Part shown: in pieces, positions 56,966-64,000 of the stretch
How positions within the stretch are numbered: the stretch's first letter is position 1
How the letters are laid out: each line of letters begins with the position of its first letter
Program-made: the position numbers and the translations under genes
Notes under the pieces: generated by a model
What the model was told of the DNA's origin: nothing
Database searches by the model: none
What the model saw: the letters and a program-made list of their open reading frames with translations, nothing else
Source of the DNA: Hymenobacter sp. YC55
GTDB taxonomy: Bacteria; Bacteroidota; Bacteroidia; Cytophagales; Hymenobacteraceae
Length of the DNA stretch: 64,000 bases
NCBI RefSeq assembly: GCF_029433095.1
Contig: NZ_JARNTX010000001.1
Coordinates: 2,604,001-2,668,000, forward strand
Direction: 5' to 3'

Positions 56966-57272
56966 AACTGCCCTCCTCTGAAGATTCCCCAATCCTAGGA
57001 ATAGTTTGTACTCCTCCTGCGCACACCCCAAACCCAATCAATACGACCAGAAGCGCAACCAGCAAATAGGCCTTGCCACGGCCGGGTACAGTTGTTAAAG
57101 TAGCCGCGGCTAGGTTAAAAACGAACAAGCCTACTATTACCAGAGCCATTAATAAGGCATACCCACTCATTTGTGTGGTGTATTCTTCTCGAATGAACAA
57201 GCGTAGCAGGCAAGCTGCTCCCAGCAACACACCCATATTGTAGGCGGCAATGCGTTGGAATGGCGCCTTCAT
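56913..57272 (-). CDS. Small membrane protein, paralogue A
   Basis: 119 residues, three or four membrane helices. The N-terminus KAPFQRIAAYNMGVLLGAACLLRLFIREE aligns with paralogue C (58.1 kb), and the last helix carries LLVVLIGFGVCAGG. The C-terminal ~30 residues are acidic and overlap the mutM coding end on the opposite strand. I recognise no family. It is the last gene of a minus-strand run that begins at the Lgt-like gene. Confidence 0.72.
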   Translation of the reverse strand: MKAPFQRIAAYNMGVLLGAACLLRLFIREEYTTQMSGYALLMALVIVGLFVFNLAAATLTTVPGRGKAYLLVALLVVLIGFGVCAGGVQTIPRIGESSEEGSSTEPWEPEPADTSGNDT

Positions 57273-57316
57273 AGATAAAGCCTGGTTGGCAACTGCATCT
57301 TACACTCGATTTGCAG

Positions 57317-57631
57317 CTAGTGCATGTTACCAAGGCCACCGCTCAAGACTACCATACCACTACACGCTCCAAACCCAATCAACAGCACCAGCAGGGCACT
57401 CAGAAAGTAAGGTGCGGGGCTCTTATCGGTTGGTTGATTGGTGTTTTGAAACAAATGAAATAATCCCAGCACCACGTTTACGGCGGCCTGTATGACATAG
57501 CCGAAGGCAAACAGCGCCGCACTAGCCAATTCTGTAACGCCAGCCAACAGCCCCAGCACGACGGCCGCAATTAGCAAACCAATCAGGTTGTTGCGCAGAA
57601 TATGGTTGGGTTGTGGAGCTGAATCAGGCAT
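57317..57631 (-). CDS. Small membrane protein, paralogue B
   Basis: 104 residues from ATG 57631 (MPDSAPQ); a TTG seven codons earlier is possible. Three membrane helices; the closing helix has ALLVLLIGFGACSGM, matching LLVVLIGFGVCAGG of paralogue A. The middle differs from A and C, with a soluble loop FHLFQNTNQPTDK. No family recognised. It lies 44 bp upstream of A and 220 bp downstream of C. Confidence 0.7.
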   Translation of the reverse strand: MPDSAPQPNHILRNNLIGLLIAAVVLGLLAGVTELASAALFAFGYVIQAAVNVVLGLFHLFQNTNQPTDKSPAPYFLSALLVLLIGFGACSGMVVLSGGLGNMH

Positions 57632-57851
57632 GACAGTTGGGAAAACAACCAACAGTAAGTTACAGCAAATTTTCGCAGGCTTTGATGACCTTTTATGTTG
57701 GACAACATTAGCCCACAGAAACTTAACCCTATCAGCAATAGCAATAAGGCCGATAAAAAGCCAAGGCGTAGTGCATCCTAATTGTCCGACAACATCATAA
57801 TTGCGCCAGCTAAGCCGTTGCTTAACAGCACTTGGTTAGCGCCTATCGAAA

Positions 57852-58109
57852 TTAAGGCAGGGCACAGGTACCTATTCCAATCAACAGCACTACTAGCAAC
57901 CCCAGCCAATGTGCCTGCCGAGTTTCCGGTGATTTAGCTGATAAAGCGGCAGTGGCATTCCACATAATCATCAAAATCATACCCCACAGTGGGCCAATAT
58001 AGACAAGGAAGGCTACCTCCTGCTTCCAAATCGGCAAGCGAAATAGCACTGCCATGCCTAGCATAATCAACAGGTTATAACCGATAATCCGGCGCGCAGG
58101 GCTGTTCAA
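57852..58109 (-). CDS. Small membrane protein, paralogue C, TTG start next to radical SAM stop
   Basis: 85 residues from TTG 58109. The start is supported by alignment with paralogue A: MNSPARRIIGYNLLIMLG against MKAPFQRIAAYNMGVLLG. Last helix ends LLVVLLIGIGTCALP, and then the protein stops immediately. It lies in the same frame as the radical SAM gene and its TTG comes 9 bp after that gene's TAG stop, so the two are tightly coupled. Confidence 0.68.
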   Translation of the reverse strand: MNSPARRIIGYNLLIMLGMAVLFRLPIWKQEVAFLVYIGPLWGMILMIMWNATAALSAKSPETRQAHWLGLLVVLLIGIGTCALP

Positions 58110-58118
58110 TTTCGTAAC

Positions 58119-59525
58119 CTAGATAATACCCGTGCGTTCGGCCCGCAATTCCTCCAGCCGCGCCAGCTTCTCGGCGTCGCGGTAAAAGATGTTCATCGTT
58201 TCGAAAGGCACGATCTTCAGGTCTTTGCTCACGATGTGCACGCAGGATTTCTTGACGGCGCGTACGTCGAAATTATGGGCATCCATAAACTGCAAGATGA
58301 TGATGCGGAACAGATTGTTGTAGCTCAGGTTGGGAGCCGACACCTGCGGCAAACAGCACAACAACTGGTTGATTTCGGGCACTACCGTATCCACAGTATT
58401 GGCCGTGCTGAACAGCTTGAGCATGTGTTGGCGCAGGCGCGGGTCACGCTCGTACACGATGGTGTTGCTGCTGTTGGTGAGCAGTTCGGCGGGGTCGAGG
58501 TAGCGCGTGAGGGGAAAGACTTCGCCGTCCAGCTTCAGAGCGTAAGCCATGACCAGCGCGTCGGGGTTGCAGGGCACGGGCAGTAGGTCGGCGGCGGTGA
58601 ACACCGAACTTTGAGCGATAATGCCCTGGCGCACTTCCGTGAGCGAAAACGAATCCGTTGCGGGGTTGAAGTTGTCGAGGCGGCCGGCAGCTTGGGTGGG
58701 CTGAAACGTGACGCCGCGCACGCACCGCTGCTGGAGGGCGTAGTCGATGATTTCGCCCATTTCGTCGTCGTTGAGGCCCTTTTGCAGGGTCACGACCAGC
58801 GTGGTGCTGAGGTTATACTTATTGAGGTTTGCTATGGCCTGTTGGCGCACCTCGCGCAGGTCGCGGCCGCGCATGGTAAGCAGCACGTTCTCGCGGAACG
58901 AGTCGAATTGCAGGTACACCTCGAACGCGCCTGCGTAGGTGGCCAGCCGCGCCACAAAGGCCTCATCTTTGGCCAGGCGCACGCCGTTGGTATTCACCAT
59001 CAGGTGCTTGATGGGCTTGCGCTTGCACATGTCCAGAATCTCCCAGAACTGCGGGTGCAGCGTGGGCTCGCCACCGGATAGCTGCACCACGTCGGGCTCA
59101 CCTTCGTTGGCTACTACCAGGTCCATCATGGCTTCCACTTCTTCTAGGGTGCGGTGCCGGCCGTGGGTAGGGCTGCTTTCGGCGTAGCAGGTAGGGCACG
59201 TGAGGTTGCAACGGTCGGTTATTTCCACCACCGTGAGGCAGCTGTGCTGCTCGTGGTCGGTGCAGAGGCCACAGTCGTAGGGGCAGCCGTAGTGGGTGGC
59301 CATGTTGAAGCGACGCGGCGTCTCGCTCGGCTTCACATAATTGCGGATGCTTTTATAGTACTCCACATCGGTGGCAATGCGCACCTTTTGGCGCCCGTGC
59401 TCGGGGCAGCGCTTGAGCATGTACACATTCCCGTCCTCGAACACGATTTTGGCCTCGATGCGGCGCAAACATTCCGGGCAGAGGCTCAGCGTGAAATCGT
59501 AGTAGATATAGGGGCGTTCGGGCAT
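58119..59525 (-). CDS. Radical SAM enzyme, Tes/MJ0619-like
   Basis: 468 residues. N-terminal Cys cluster (SLCPECLRRI, KRCPEHG; about 14-24 and 38-44) like the metal-binding start of the tetraether lipid synthase (Tes) and MJ0619 proteins. Next a CPYDCGLCTDHEQHSC block (about 80-95), then the radical SAM motif ITDRCNLTCPTCYAES (about 102-117; CxxxCxxC), then QLSGGEPTLHP (about 148-158) for SAM binding. The C-terminal ~150 residues hold two conserved Cys (LLCCLPQV, KKSCVHIV). In archaea the group joins lipid chains or methylates pterin. Here the substrate is unknown; lipid chemistry is suggested by neighbours. Confidence 0.85.
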   Translation of the reverse strand: MPERPYIYYDFTLSLCPECLRRIEAKIVFEDGNVYMLKRCPEHGRQKVRIATDVEYYKSIRNYVKPSETPRRFNMATHYGCPYDCGLCTDHEQHSCLTVVEITDRCNLTCPTCYAESSPTHGRHRTLEEVEAMMDLVVANEGEPDVVQLSGGEPTLHPQFWEILDMCKRKPIKHLMVNTNGVRLAKDEAFVARLATYAGAFEVYLQFDSFRENVLLTMRGRDLREVRQQAIANLNKYNLSTTLVVTLQKGLNDDEMGEIIDYALQQRCVRGVTFQPTQAAGRLDNFNPATDSFSLTEVRQGIIAQSSVFTAADLLPVPCNPDALVMAYALKLDGEVFPLTRYLDPAELLTNSSNTIVYERDPRLRQHMLKLFSTANTVDTVVPEINQLLCCLPQVSAPNLSYNNLFRIIILQFMDAHNFDVRAVKKSCVHIVSKDLKIVPFETMNIFYRDAEKLARLEELRAERTGII

Positions 59526-59543
59526 GGGAGGAATGTATATAGG

Positions 59544-59870
59544 CTATTTCATTTGAGAGGCTAGATAGAATACTGTGCCAGTCGGATTTCTCATTTCTAT
59601 TGACTGATATCCCTTCTTTGAAAATTTAATTACAATATCTGGGCAGTCTGGCATACATCCACCAAAAGCTCCATCAACTATGAATCTACCTTTTGAATCA
59701 GTATATATCTCTTCATTTTCATGGTAGTTATTTACTTCAACCAAAACATGATTCAATGGCATTCTTGATTGCTTGTCTTTAACAATGCCATACTGCACCC
59801 TATGGCCTTCGCAGCTAGATAAAACACCTATTAAGAAAAGCAATAAGGAGTTAGCGCAAATGTTATTCAT
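59544..59870 (-). CDS. Small lipoprotein, carboxypeptidase-regulatory-like fold
   Basis: 108 residues. Signal and lipobox LLFLIGVLSSCEGH (Cys about 20). A beta-sandwich follows: VKDKQSRMPLNHVLVEVNN, IYTDSKGRFIVDGAFGG, VIKFSKKGYQSIEMR, the pattern of carboxypeptidase regulatory-like domains; one CMPDC pair. Codon use is clearly AT-richer than its neighbours (about half as many G+C third positions by eye), suggesting transfer or relaxed selection. Sits between the radical SAM and Lgt-like genes. Confidence 0.75.
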   Translation of the reverse strand: MNNICANSLLLFLIGVLSSCEGHRVQYGIVKDKQSRMPLNHVLVEVNNYHENEEIYTDSKGRFIVDGAFGGCMPDCPDIVIKFSKKGYQSIEMRNPTGTVFYLASQMK

Positions 59871-59896
59871 ATTATAGCATTAGTTGAAGGTGCCAG

Positions 59897-60646
59897 TTAA
59901 TATCTCTTGATTGGAATTGTCACCCATACCCACCCATAATACCCCAAGCCTGCCACGCAAGCCCACTGAATGGCCGTAAGCCCAAGACCCGGCAAGGGCG
60001 GCGTGGGCTTGATGAACTCCACCAATAGCCGAAACAGTAAATACGCGGCCAGAAACAATTGAAACCGCCGGCCGTTCGGGAGCGGCTTGCGCCGCTCCAG
60101 CAACCATAGCAGCAACGCCAGTATGCTCAAAAACAGAATTTCGTAGAGGTTGGTGGGGTGGCGCCGAATGCCGTCGCCGAAGTCGATGCCCCAGGGTAGA
60201 TCGGTGGCGGTGCCGTAGGTGCCGTCTTCGAGGCCGCTGAGGAAGCAGCCGAGCCGGCCGATACTTAGGCCCAGCAGCAGCGGAAACGCCATCAGGTCGC
60301 CGCTGGAGGCAGTGATGCCTAGGCGCTTTTTGGTGACTTCAACCCCGATCAGGCCACCCAGAAAGCCCCCAACTATGGTTTTGTTGGTGAAATAATAGAA
60401 CCCGCCGCCGGGTGGGTGTAGCAGTAGCTCCGGGTGTTCGAGCAGTCCGAGCAGGCGCGAGCCGAGCAGCGCCCCCACCGCGCAGCCCACAAAAATCCAA
60501 AGCCGGTGCTCGTCGGAAATCGGGTCGGTGGTGCGGGTACGCAGGCGTTGGTAGTAGCGGTAGCCTAGGGTATAGGCCAGCACCTCCAGCAACAAGTGCA
60601 CGGGCAGAAAAACCGGGCCAAGCGTCAGGTGAACGGGAAACGTCAA
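59897..60646 (-). CDS. Divergent Lgt-family membrane protein
   Basis: 249 residues, seven predicted membrane helices. It has the Lgt fold: FPVHLLLEVLAYTLGY, GRLGCFLSGLEDGTYG (signature region, about 151-166), HPTNLYEILF (about 181-190) and LFRLLVEFIKP (about 219-229). Compared with true prolipoprotein diacylglyceryl transferase, the conserved His of FHGG is Leu (GGFLGG, about 110-115) and the Asn in the GRxxNF signature is Cys (GRLGCF). It therefore may not do the standard reaction. It begins a minus-strand run with the lipoprotein and radical SAM genes. Confidence 0.8.
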   Translation of the reverse strand: MTFPVHLTLGPVFLPVHLLLEVLAYTLGYRYYQRLRTRTTDPISDEHRLWIFVGCAVGALLGSRLLGLLEHPELLLHPPGGGFYYFTNKTIVGGFLGGLIGVEVTKKRLGITASSGDLMAFPLLLGLSIGRLGCFLSGLEDGTYGTATDLPWGIDFGDGIRRHPTNLYEILFLSILALLLWLLERRKPLPNGRRFQLFLAAYLLFRLLVEFIKPTPPLPGLGLTAIQWACVAGLGYYGWVWVTIPIKRY

Positions 60647-60796
60647 GGAAGTGGGACTGTTGACGAAGGTTCAGGATAAAACCAGCGTGCTAACTGCGTG
60701 TATGCACGGTTCTAGTTTAAGGGATTCTATTGAGTTAATCGTCTGATCTACTTACCAAGCAACTGCAAATACCACCTGCCTTACTGCCTTTTACTG

Positions 60797-61369
60797 ATGA
60801 AGACCGCGCGTGCCTTATTGGTTGGGAAGGATCAAGCCGTGCTGAACCGGTTGCTGAGCGCCTTGCGGTCCGACGGCCACGCCGTGGAAGGCACCGTTAT
60901 GCTGGCTACTGTTCACCAAGACTTCGACGCCCGCAACTTTACGCTTATCGGGCTCGGTGCTGGCTTCAACGACCAGGAGCGGACACAACTTCTACAAGGG
61001 TTTCAGTTGCAAGATCCAGATGTCAGACTGGAAGACGTTTTTGGGCCAGTGGGGCTCGCGCAACTTCAGTTTCTGCTGAGTCCGGCGGCACAACAGTCCG
61101 TGCTCGAACGCCTAACCGTTTTGCTAGCTGAAGTGGTACCGGAAGTGCAGCTCACCGTCCGTACTCCTACCAAAGCCACCATCACGCTGTATCATTTTCA
61201 GGGGCAGCTGCGCGCCGAGGAATTGTGGCAAGGCGAATTACCTGCCGGCCTTACCCGACTGCCCTTACGGCGCGAGCAACTGTTGCCCGGTATGCTGTAC
61301 CATGTGGTAGCGCAACTGCCCGAGGGGGAAGTACACACGTATCGGTTCACGATGCCCGGCGTGGAATGA
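60797..61369 (+). CDS. Uncharacterised protein, receiver-like N-terminus
   Basis: 190 residues. The first ~80 residues (ARALLVGKDQAVLNRLLSALRSDGHAVEG... LIGLGAGF) look like a response regulator receiver fold but have no acidic pocket or phospho-acceptor Asp. The last ~75 residues are beta-rich (VQLTVRTPTKATITLYHFQGQL... LPGMLYHVVAQ), somewhat like a T9SS sorting domain pattern, but no export signal is present. I do not recognise the protein. A terminator follows after 17 bp. Confidence 0.6.
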   Translation: MKTARALLVGKDQAVLNRLLSALRSDGHAVEGTVMLATVHQDFDARNFTLIGLGAGFNDQERTQLLQGFQLQDPDVRLEDVFGPVGLAQLQFLLSPAAQQSVLERLTVLLAEVVPEVQLTVRTPTKATITLYHFQGQLRAEELWQGELPAGLTRLPLRREQLLPGMLYHVVAQLPEGEVHTYRFTMPGVE

Positions 61370-61385
61370 AACCTTCTGCTTTATA

Positions 61386-61428
61386 AAAGCAACAAGGCCC
61401 GGCGTGTGTCGCCGGGCCTTGTTGCTTT
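61386..61428. terminator. Bidirectional terminator
   Basis: 18-bp stem AAAGCAACAAGGCCCGGC with its complement at 61411-61428 and a 7-nt loop, between convergent genes. Confidence 0.9.
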
Positions 61429-61429
61429 C

Positions 61430-62452
61430 CTATTGGTTGTTTTTCTTGGCGGCTTTGCGCGTGAGCGTAGTGAGCCAAGATTGGGTGATGGGCGACTCGC
61501 TTTCGTGGCCGTAGCGGCGGGCGTCGCCTTGCTCGCCGGTGGGGCCAGGCAGGGCGCGGTTCACCCAGCTCAGCATGTCGGCGGTGGTGCCGGGGGCCAA
61601 GCCGTGGAAAGCAGAAAGCAGCTTAGCGGGCATCCCAATGATGATTTCGGCGTAGCCTCGGCGGCAGGCGTTCCAGATTTGGCGAGCCGCCGACTCGGCT
61701 CCCACCGTAATGGCGGGCATAGAATCAGCAACGGTAAACCAAGCGTATTCCTTGATGTGCTGGCCCTTGATGATGGCATGCGGCGGGCTGCCCGTGCGCA
61801 GCAAGCCGGGGCAAACCGTGGTAATCTGAATGCCATACTGCAGCAGCTCCGAACGGAAACTCTCGGAGAGGCCGACCAGCGCAAATTTGCTGGCGCAATA
61901 GGGCGCCAGGTGCGGCACGGCCACCTTGCCGCCCACCGAGGCAATGTTCACGATACGGCCCTCGCCGCGCTGGCGCATATCGGGCAGCACGGCCTGCATG
62001 GCGTGCAGCGGAGCCCAGAAGTGCGTGTCCATCGACTCCTCATACTCGCGCAACTCCATATGGTCGAGCGGGCCGCCGGTGATGATGCCCGCGTTGTTGA
62101 TCAGCACGTCGATGGGGCCTAGCTTTTCCTGCACTTCGGCTACCATGGTGCGCACTTCGCCGGGCACCATCAGGTCGCGGGACACGGCCAGCACCTCAGC
62201 ACCGTCTGCGGACAGCTCTTGCCGGGCGCGCTCCAGCTCGTCAGTGTCGCGTGCACAGATAGCTACCTTGGCGCCTTCGGCCACCGCTTGGCGGGCCAGA
62301 ATCAACCCAAGCCCGCGCGAGCCGCCGGTAATTAAGACTACCCGGCCCTGCAAGTTGTAGGAGCCGCGCCGATTGCTCCACAAGGTGGCGGCCGCCAGCA
62401 GCGCGCCAGCGCCGGCCAGTGCCAACCAGTTAGTACGTTTTTCTGCTTTCAT
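61430..62452 (-). CDS. SDR-family oxidoreductase with N-terminal membrane anchor
   Basis: 340 residues from ATG 62452 (MKAEKR); a frame open to 62653 adds 67 non-family residues. N-terminal hydrophobic segment (LALAGAGALLAAATLW) is a likely anchor. Then the Rossmann SDR fold: LITGGSRGLGL (about 40-50, NADP-binding), NNAG (about 117-120), the catalytic Ser (IASVGGK), and YCASKFALVG (YxxxK, about 180-189). SDR enzymes reduce or oxidise a wide range of alcohols and ketones; the substrate is unknown. Faces the previous gene across a shared terminator. Confidence 0.88.
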   Translation of the reverse strand: MKAEKRTNWLALAGAGALLAAATLWSNRRGSYNLQGRVVLITGGSRGLGLILARQAVAEGAKVAICARDTDELERARQELSADGAEVLAVSRDLMVPGEVRTMVAEVQEKLGPIDVLINNAGIITGGPLDHMELREYEESMDTHFWAPLHAMQAVLPDMRQRGEGRIVNIASVGGKVAVPHLAPYCASKFALVGLSESFRSELLQYGIQITTVCPGLLRTGSPPHAIIKGQHIKEYAWFTVADSMPAITVGAESAARQIWNACRRGYAEIIIGMPAKLLSAFHGLAPGTTADMLSWVNRALPGPTGEQGDARRYGHESESPITQSWLTTLTRKAAKKNNQ

Positions 62453-62796
62453 ATAGTCTGCGTTTCTGCTTCGGTGTCCTAGTTGTTGCTTAGATACTCG
62501 TTGCACGCGGAAGATGTTTGGCAGGGTCTTGCAACGACCTGTGGCCAACCTCCGGCAAGCACAACAGTAGGCCCACAGCTCACAATCAGCCAGATGCAGA
62601 ATACGCTGGAAGGCACTGGTTAACCAATTAAAAATCAGCACTGGAAACAGCACAACTTGAAACCAGAAAGTTCTAGATAGACGTTATGGGCGCAGCTTTC
62701 ACGAATTGGCATCATATTTACGTGTCAGTTTCAGCCCCTCGCTCACTGCTTGGCCCAGAGGCGCTATGCGTCGGCTGGCATTTTCACTTACTACGC
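62453..62796. other. Intergenic region between divergent genes
   Basis: 344 bp shared upstream region of the SDR gene and the next gene. Open reading frames run through parts of it, but I see no gene, clear promoter or repeat. Confidence 0.5.
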
Positions 62797-63294
62797 ATGA
62801 AAACCTTTTTTATCGCCGCACTGCTGCTGGCGACCACTCCTACCCTGCTGCTAGCCCAAACCGCTGCCAAGCCGAAACCTAAGCCGGCCGTAGCTGGCAC
62901 CACCAAACCCAAGACCTCTGCCTCGGCGGCCGCGCCCGCCCGCCCTATGGCGGCGCCCCCCGAAGCTCAGGTGGAAACGCGTGCCAATGCCCTTACCAGC
63001 AACATGCAGAAGGCATTGGCGCTCAACCCCGAGCAAGTGGAGAAGGTGCGGCAAATCAACCTAACCAGTGTGCGCGGCGTTGAGTCGGCCCGCCTCAACT
63101 ACCGACAAGACGTGCGCAAAATGGCCTCCATCGTCGATGACATCGGCCAGGCCCGCTTGAGCGCCTTGAAAAACGTACTGTCTCCCGCTCAATTCGATAA
63201 GTACCAGCGCAAACGCGAAGAAAAAATGGGCGTTCCTAATGCCCAGGGCATCCAGGGAAACCCTGCGCCCGGCCTCCCTTCGCAAGGCGAATAA
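62797..63294 (+). CDS. Exported Ala/Pro-rich helical protein (Spy/CpxP-like)
   Basis: 165 residues from ATG 62797; the frame stays open to 62686. Signal peptide 1-20 (FFIAALLLATTPTLLLAQ), then a Lys/Pro/Ala-rich linker (about 22-55), then two helices: MQKALALNPEQVEKVRQINL (about 70-89) and the charged RQDVRKMASIVDD... FDKYQRKREEKMG. The helix pattern with LxPEQxxKxxxIN and FxKY resembles Spy/CpxP-type periplasmic chaperones and small DUF4890-like proteins. A perfect terminator follows. Confidence 0.7.
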   Translation: MKTFFIAALLLATTPTLLLAQTAAKPKPKPAVAGTTKPKTSASAAAPARPMAAPPEAQVETRANALTSNMQKALALNPEQVEKVRQINLTSVRGVESARLNYRQDVRKMASIVDDIGQARLSALKNVLSPAQFDKYQRKREEKMGVPNAQGIQGNPAPGLPSQGE

Positions 63295-63306
63295 GGAGTA
63301 GTAAAA

Positions 63307-63381
63307 AAGAAGACCCGGTGCGTTTGCTGTTCTTTCTGCACGACTTGCGCAGGAAGAACAGCAAACGCACCGGGTCTTCTT
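63307..63381. terminator. Long perfect-stem terminator
   Basis: 28-bp perfect stem (63307-63334 with 63354-63381) with a 19-nt loop, between convergent genes; A and T runs on both sides. Unusually long for a terminator in this window. Confidence 0.9.
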
Positions 63382-63382
63382 C

Positions 63383-64000
63383 TTAGTGAAACGTCTCCCA
63401 GCCTAGTTTGAGAATGATGCCGCTGACGACCACCAGAAACAGTATCCGGACGAACCCCGTGCCCTGCTTCAGAGCCACTTGCGCACCCAAACTAGAGCCT
63501 AACATGTTGCATACGGCCATCGGCAAGGCCACCATCCAAAGCACTTGCCCGGTATAAGCAAAGTACGCCAGCCCAGCAATGTTGGTAGCTACGTTCACGA
63601 GCTTGGCCGAGGCCGAGGCCGTTAGAAAATCGTAGCCGAATAGCCCGACGAACGTGAAGAGCAGAAAGCTGCCCGTGCCGGGACCGAAAAAGCCGTCGTA
63701 GAAGCCAATAACTGCGCCCATGATGATGGCCACCCACACTTCGCGGCGGGGCGAGAGGCGCGGGGCGTGCAGGGCACCGAGGTCTTTGCGCCAAAACGTG
63801 TAGAGAGCAATTACCACCAGCAGGCCCAGCACCATGGGCCGCAGCAACTCCCGCGGAAACATGCTTACCACCCGCGCCCCCAAAAACGCAAAACTGCCCG
63901 CCACCACCGCCGCCGTACCCACGGCGCGCCACTGAATGGGCACTTGGCCAGCATAGCGTCGCAGGGCCGCCGCTGTTCCCATCAACGACGATACTTTGCC
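63383..64000 (-). CDS. TSUP family (TauE/SafE) sulfite/anion exporter, 5' end beyond window
   Basis: The open frame reaches the window edge with codons GKVSSLMGTAAAL, which is the start of the family's second half, so the N-terminal part is outside. About six helices are visible. Landmarks: IIMGAVIGFYDGFFGPGTGSFLLF (split, about 88-111) and SAKLVNVATNIAGLAYF, both typical of TSUP permeases. Family members export sulfite, organosulfonates or other anions. Substrate cannot be told. The C-terminal end is intact and touches the terminator. Confidence 0.85.
   Translation of the reverse strand, partial: GKVSSLMGTAAALRRYAGQVPIQWRAVGTAAVVAGSFAFLGARVVSMFPRELLRPMVLGLLVVIALYTFWRKDLGALHAPRLSPRREVWVAIIMGAVIGFYDGFFGPGTGSFLLFTFVGLFGYDFLTASASAKLVNVATNIAGLAYFAYTGQVLWMVALPMAVCNMLGSSLGAQVALKQGTGFVRILFLVVVSGIILKLGWETFH

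Overview
The window looks like chromosome of a GC-rich member of the Bacteroidota, most likely Hymenobacter or a close relative (Cytophagales). The signs are a type IX secretion (T9SS) C-terminal sorting domain, DUF4394 and TIGR02757 family proteins, TAnnTTTG-type -7 promoter boxes ahead of both tRNA genes, absence of clear Shine-Dalgarno sequences, and a dispersed hairpin repeat of a kind I associate with this group. The genus is an inference from gene content; no rRNA is present. Most genes are housekeeping or core metabolism. I see no prophage, insertion sequence, CRISPR array or conjugation module.

Layout. 1-6 kb: end of a TolB/PD40-type protein, a Tat-exported sugar-phosphate isomerase-like protein, a gluconate permease plus gluconokinase pair, and a DbpA-type RNA helicase. 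6-14 kb: a small cysteine-rich exported protein, a THUMP-domain rRNA methyltransferase, a coiled-coil membrane protein, a DinB-like protein, an FucP-like sugar transporter, a DctA-like symporter and MurB. 14-26 kb: a secreted phospholipase-D-fold protein with a T9SS tail, RlmF, a Pr6Pr membrane protein, MutS2, a TIGR02757 protein, a LysM/RlpA-like wall protein, KdsB, DUF1622, SUI1/YciH and a lipid kinase. 26-35 kb: GAPDH, two near-identical tRNA-Glu(TTC) genes with their promoters, a Crp/Fnr regulator, a fused trehalose-6-phosphate synthase/phosphatase (OtsA-OtsB) facing a GH15 glycosidase, a TVP38-type membrane protein and DUF421.

35-48 kb: a large exported protein, a small GIY-YIG nuclease bracketed by repeat clusters, then a sensory cluster (PAS histidine kinase, CheB-CheR-PAS fusion, and a divergent stand-alone CheB with a zinc ribbon), then short genes including a STAS protein and a KGG stress protein, with a strongly structured non-coding stretch at 46.06-46.28 kb. 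48-56 kb: an MFS_3 exporter, an MsbA-like ABC exporter, an M48-like metalloprotease, a DUF4394 lipoprotein and a PhzF-like isomerase. 56-64 kb: MutM, then a minus-strand cluster that is the most unusual part of the window: an Lgt-like protein lacking conserved residues, a lipoprotein, a Tes/MJ0619-like radical SAM enzyme and three related small membrane proteins. It is followed by an SDR oxidoreductase, a small exported protein and a truncated TSUP transporter.

Two things stand out. First, the Lgt-like/radical SAM/small membrane protein cluster is a candidate undescribed lipid or lipoprotein modification system. Second, a REP-like hairpin repeat occurs in six clusters, all directly downstream of stop codons and never between divergent starts; two of the clusters flank the GIY-YIG nuclease gene.
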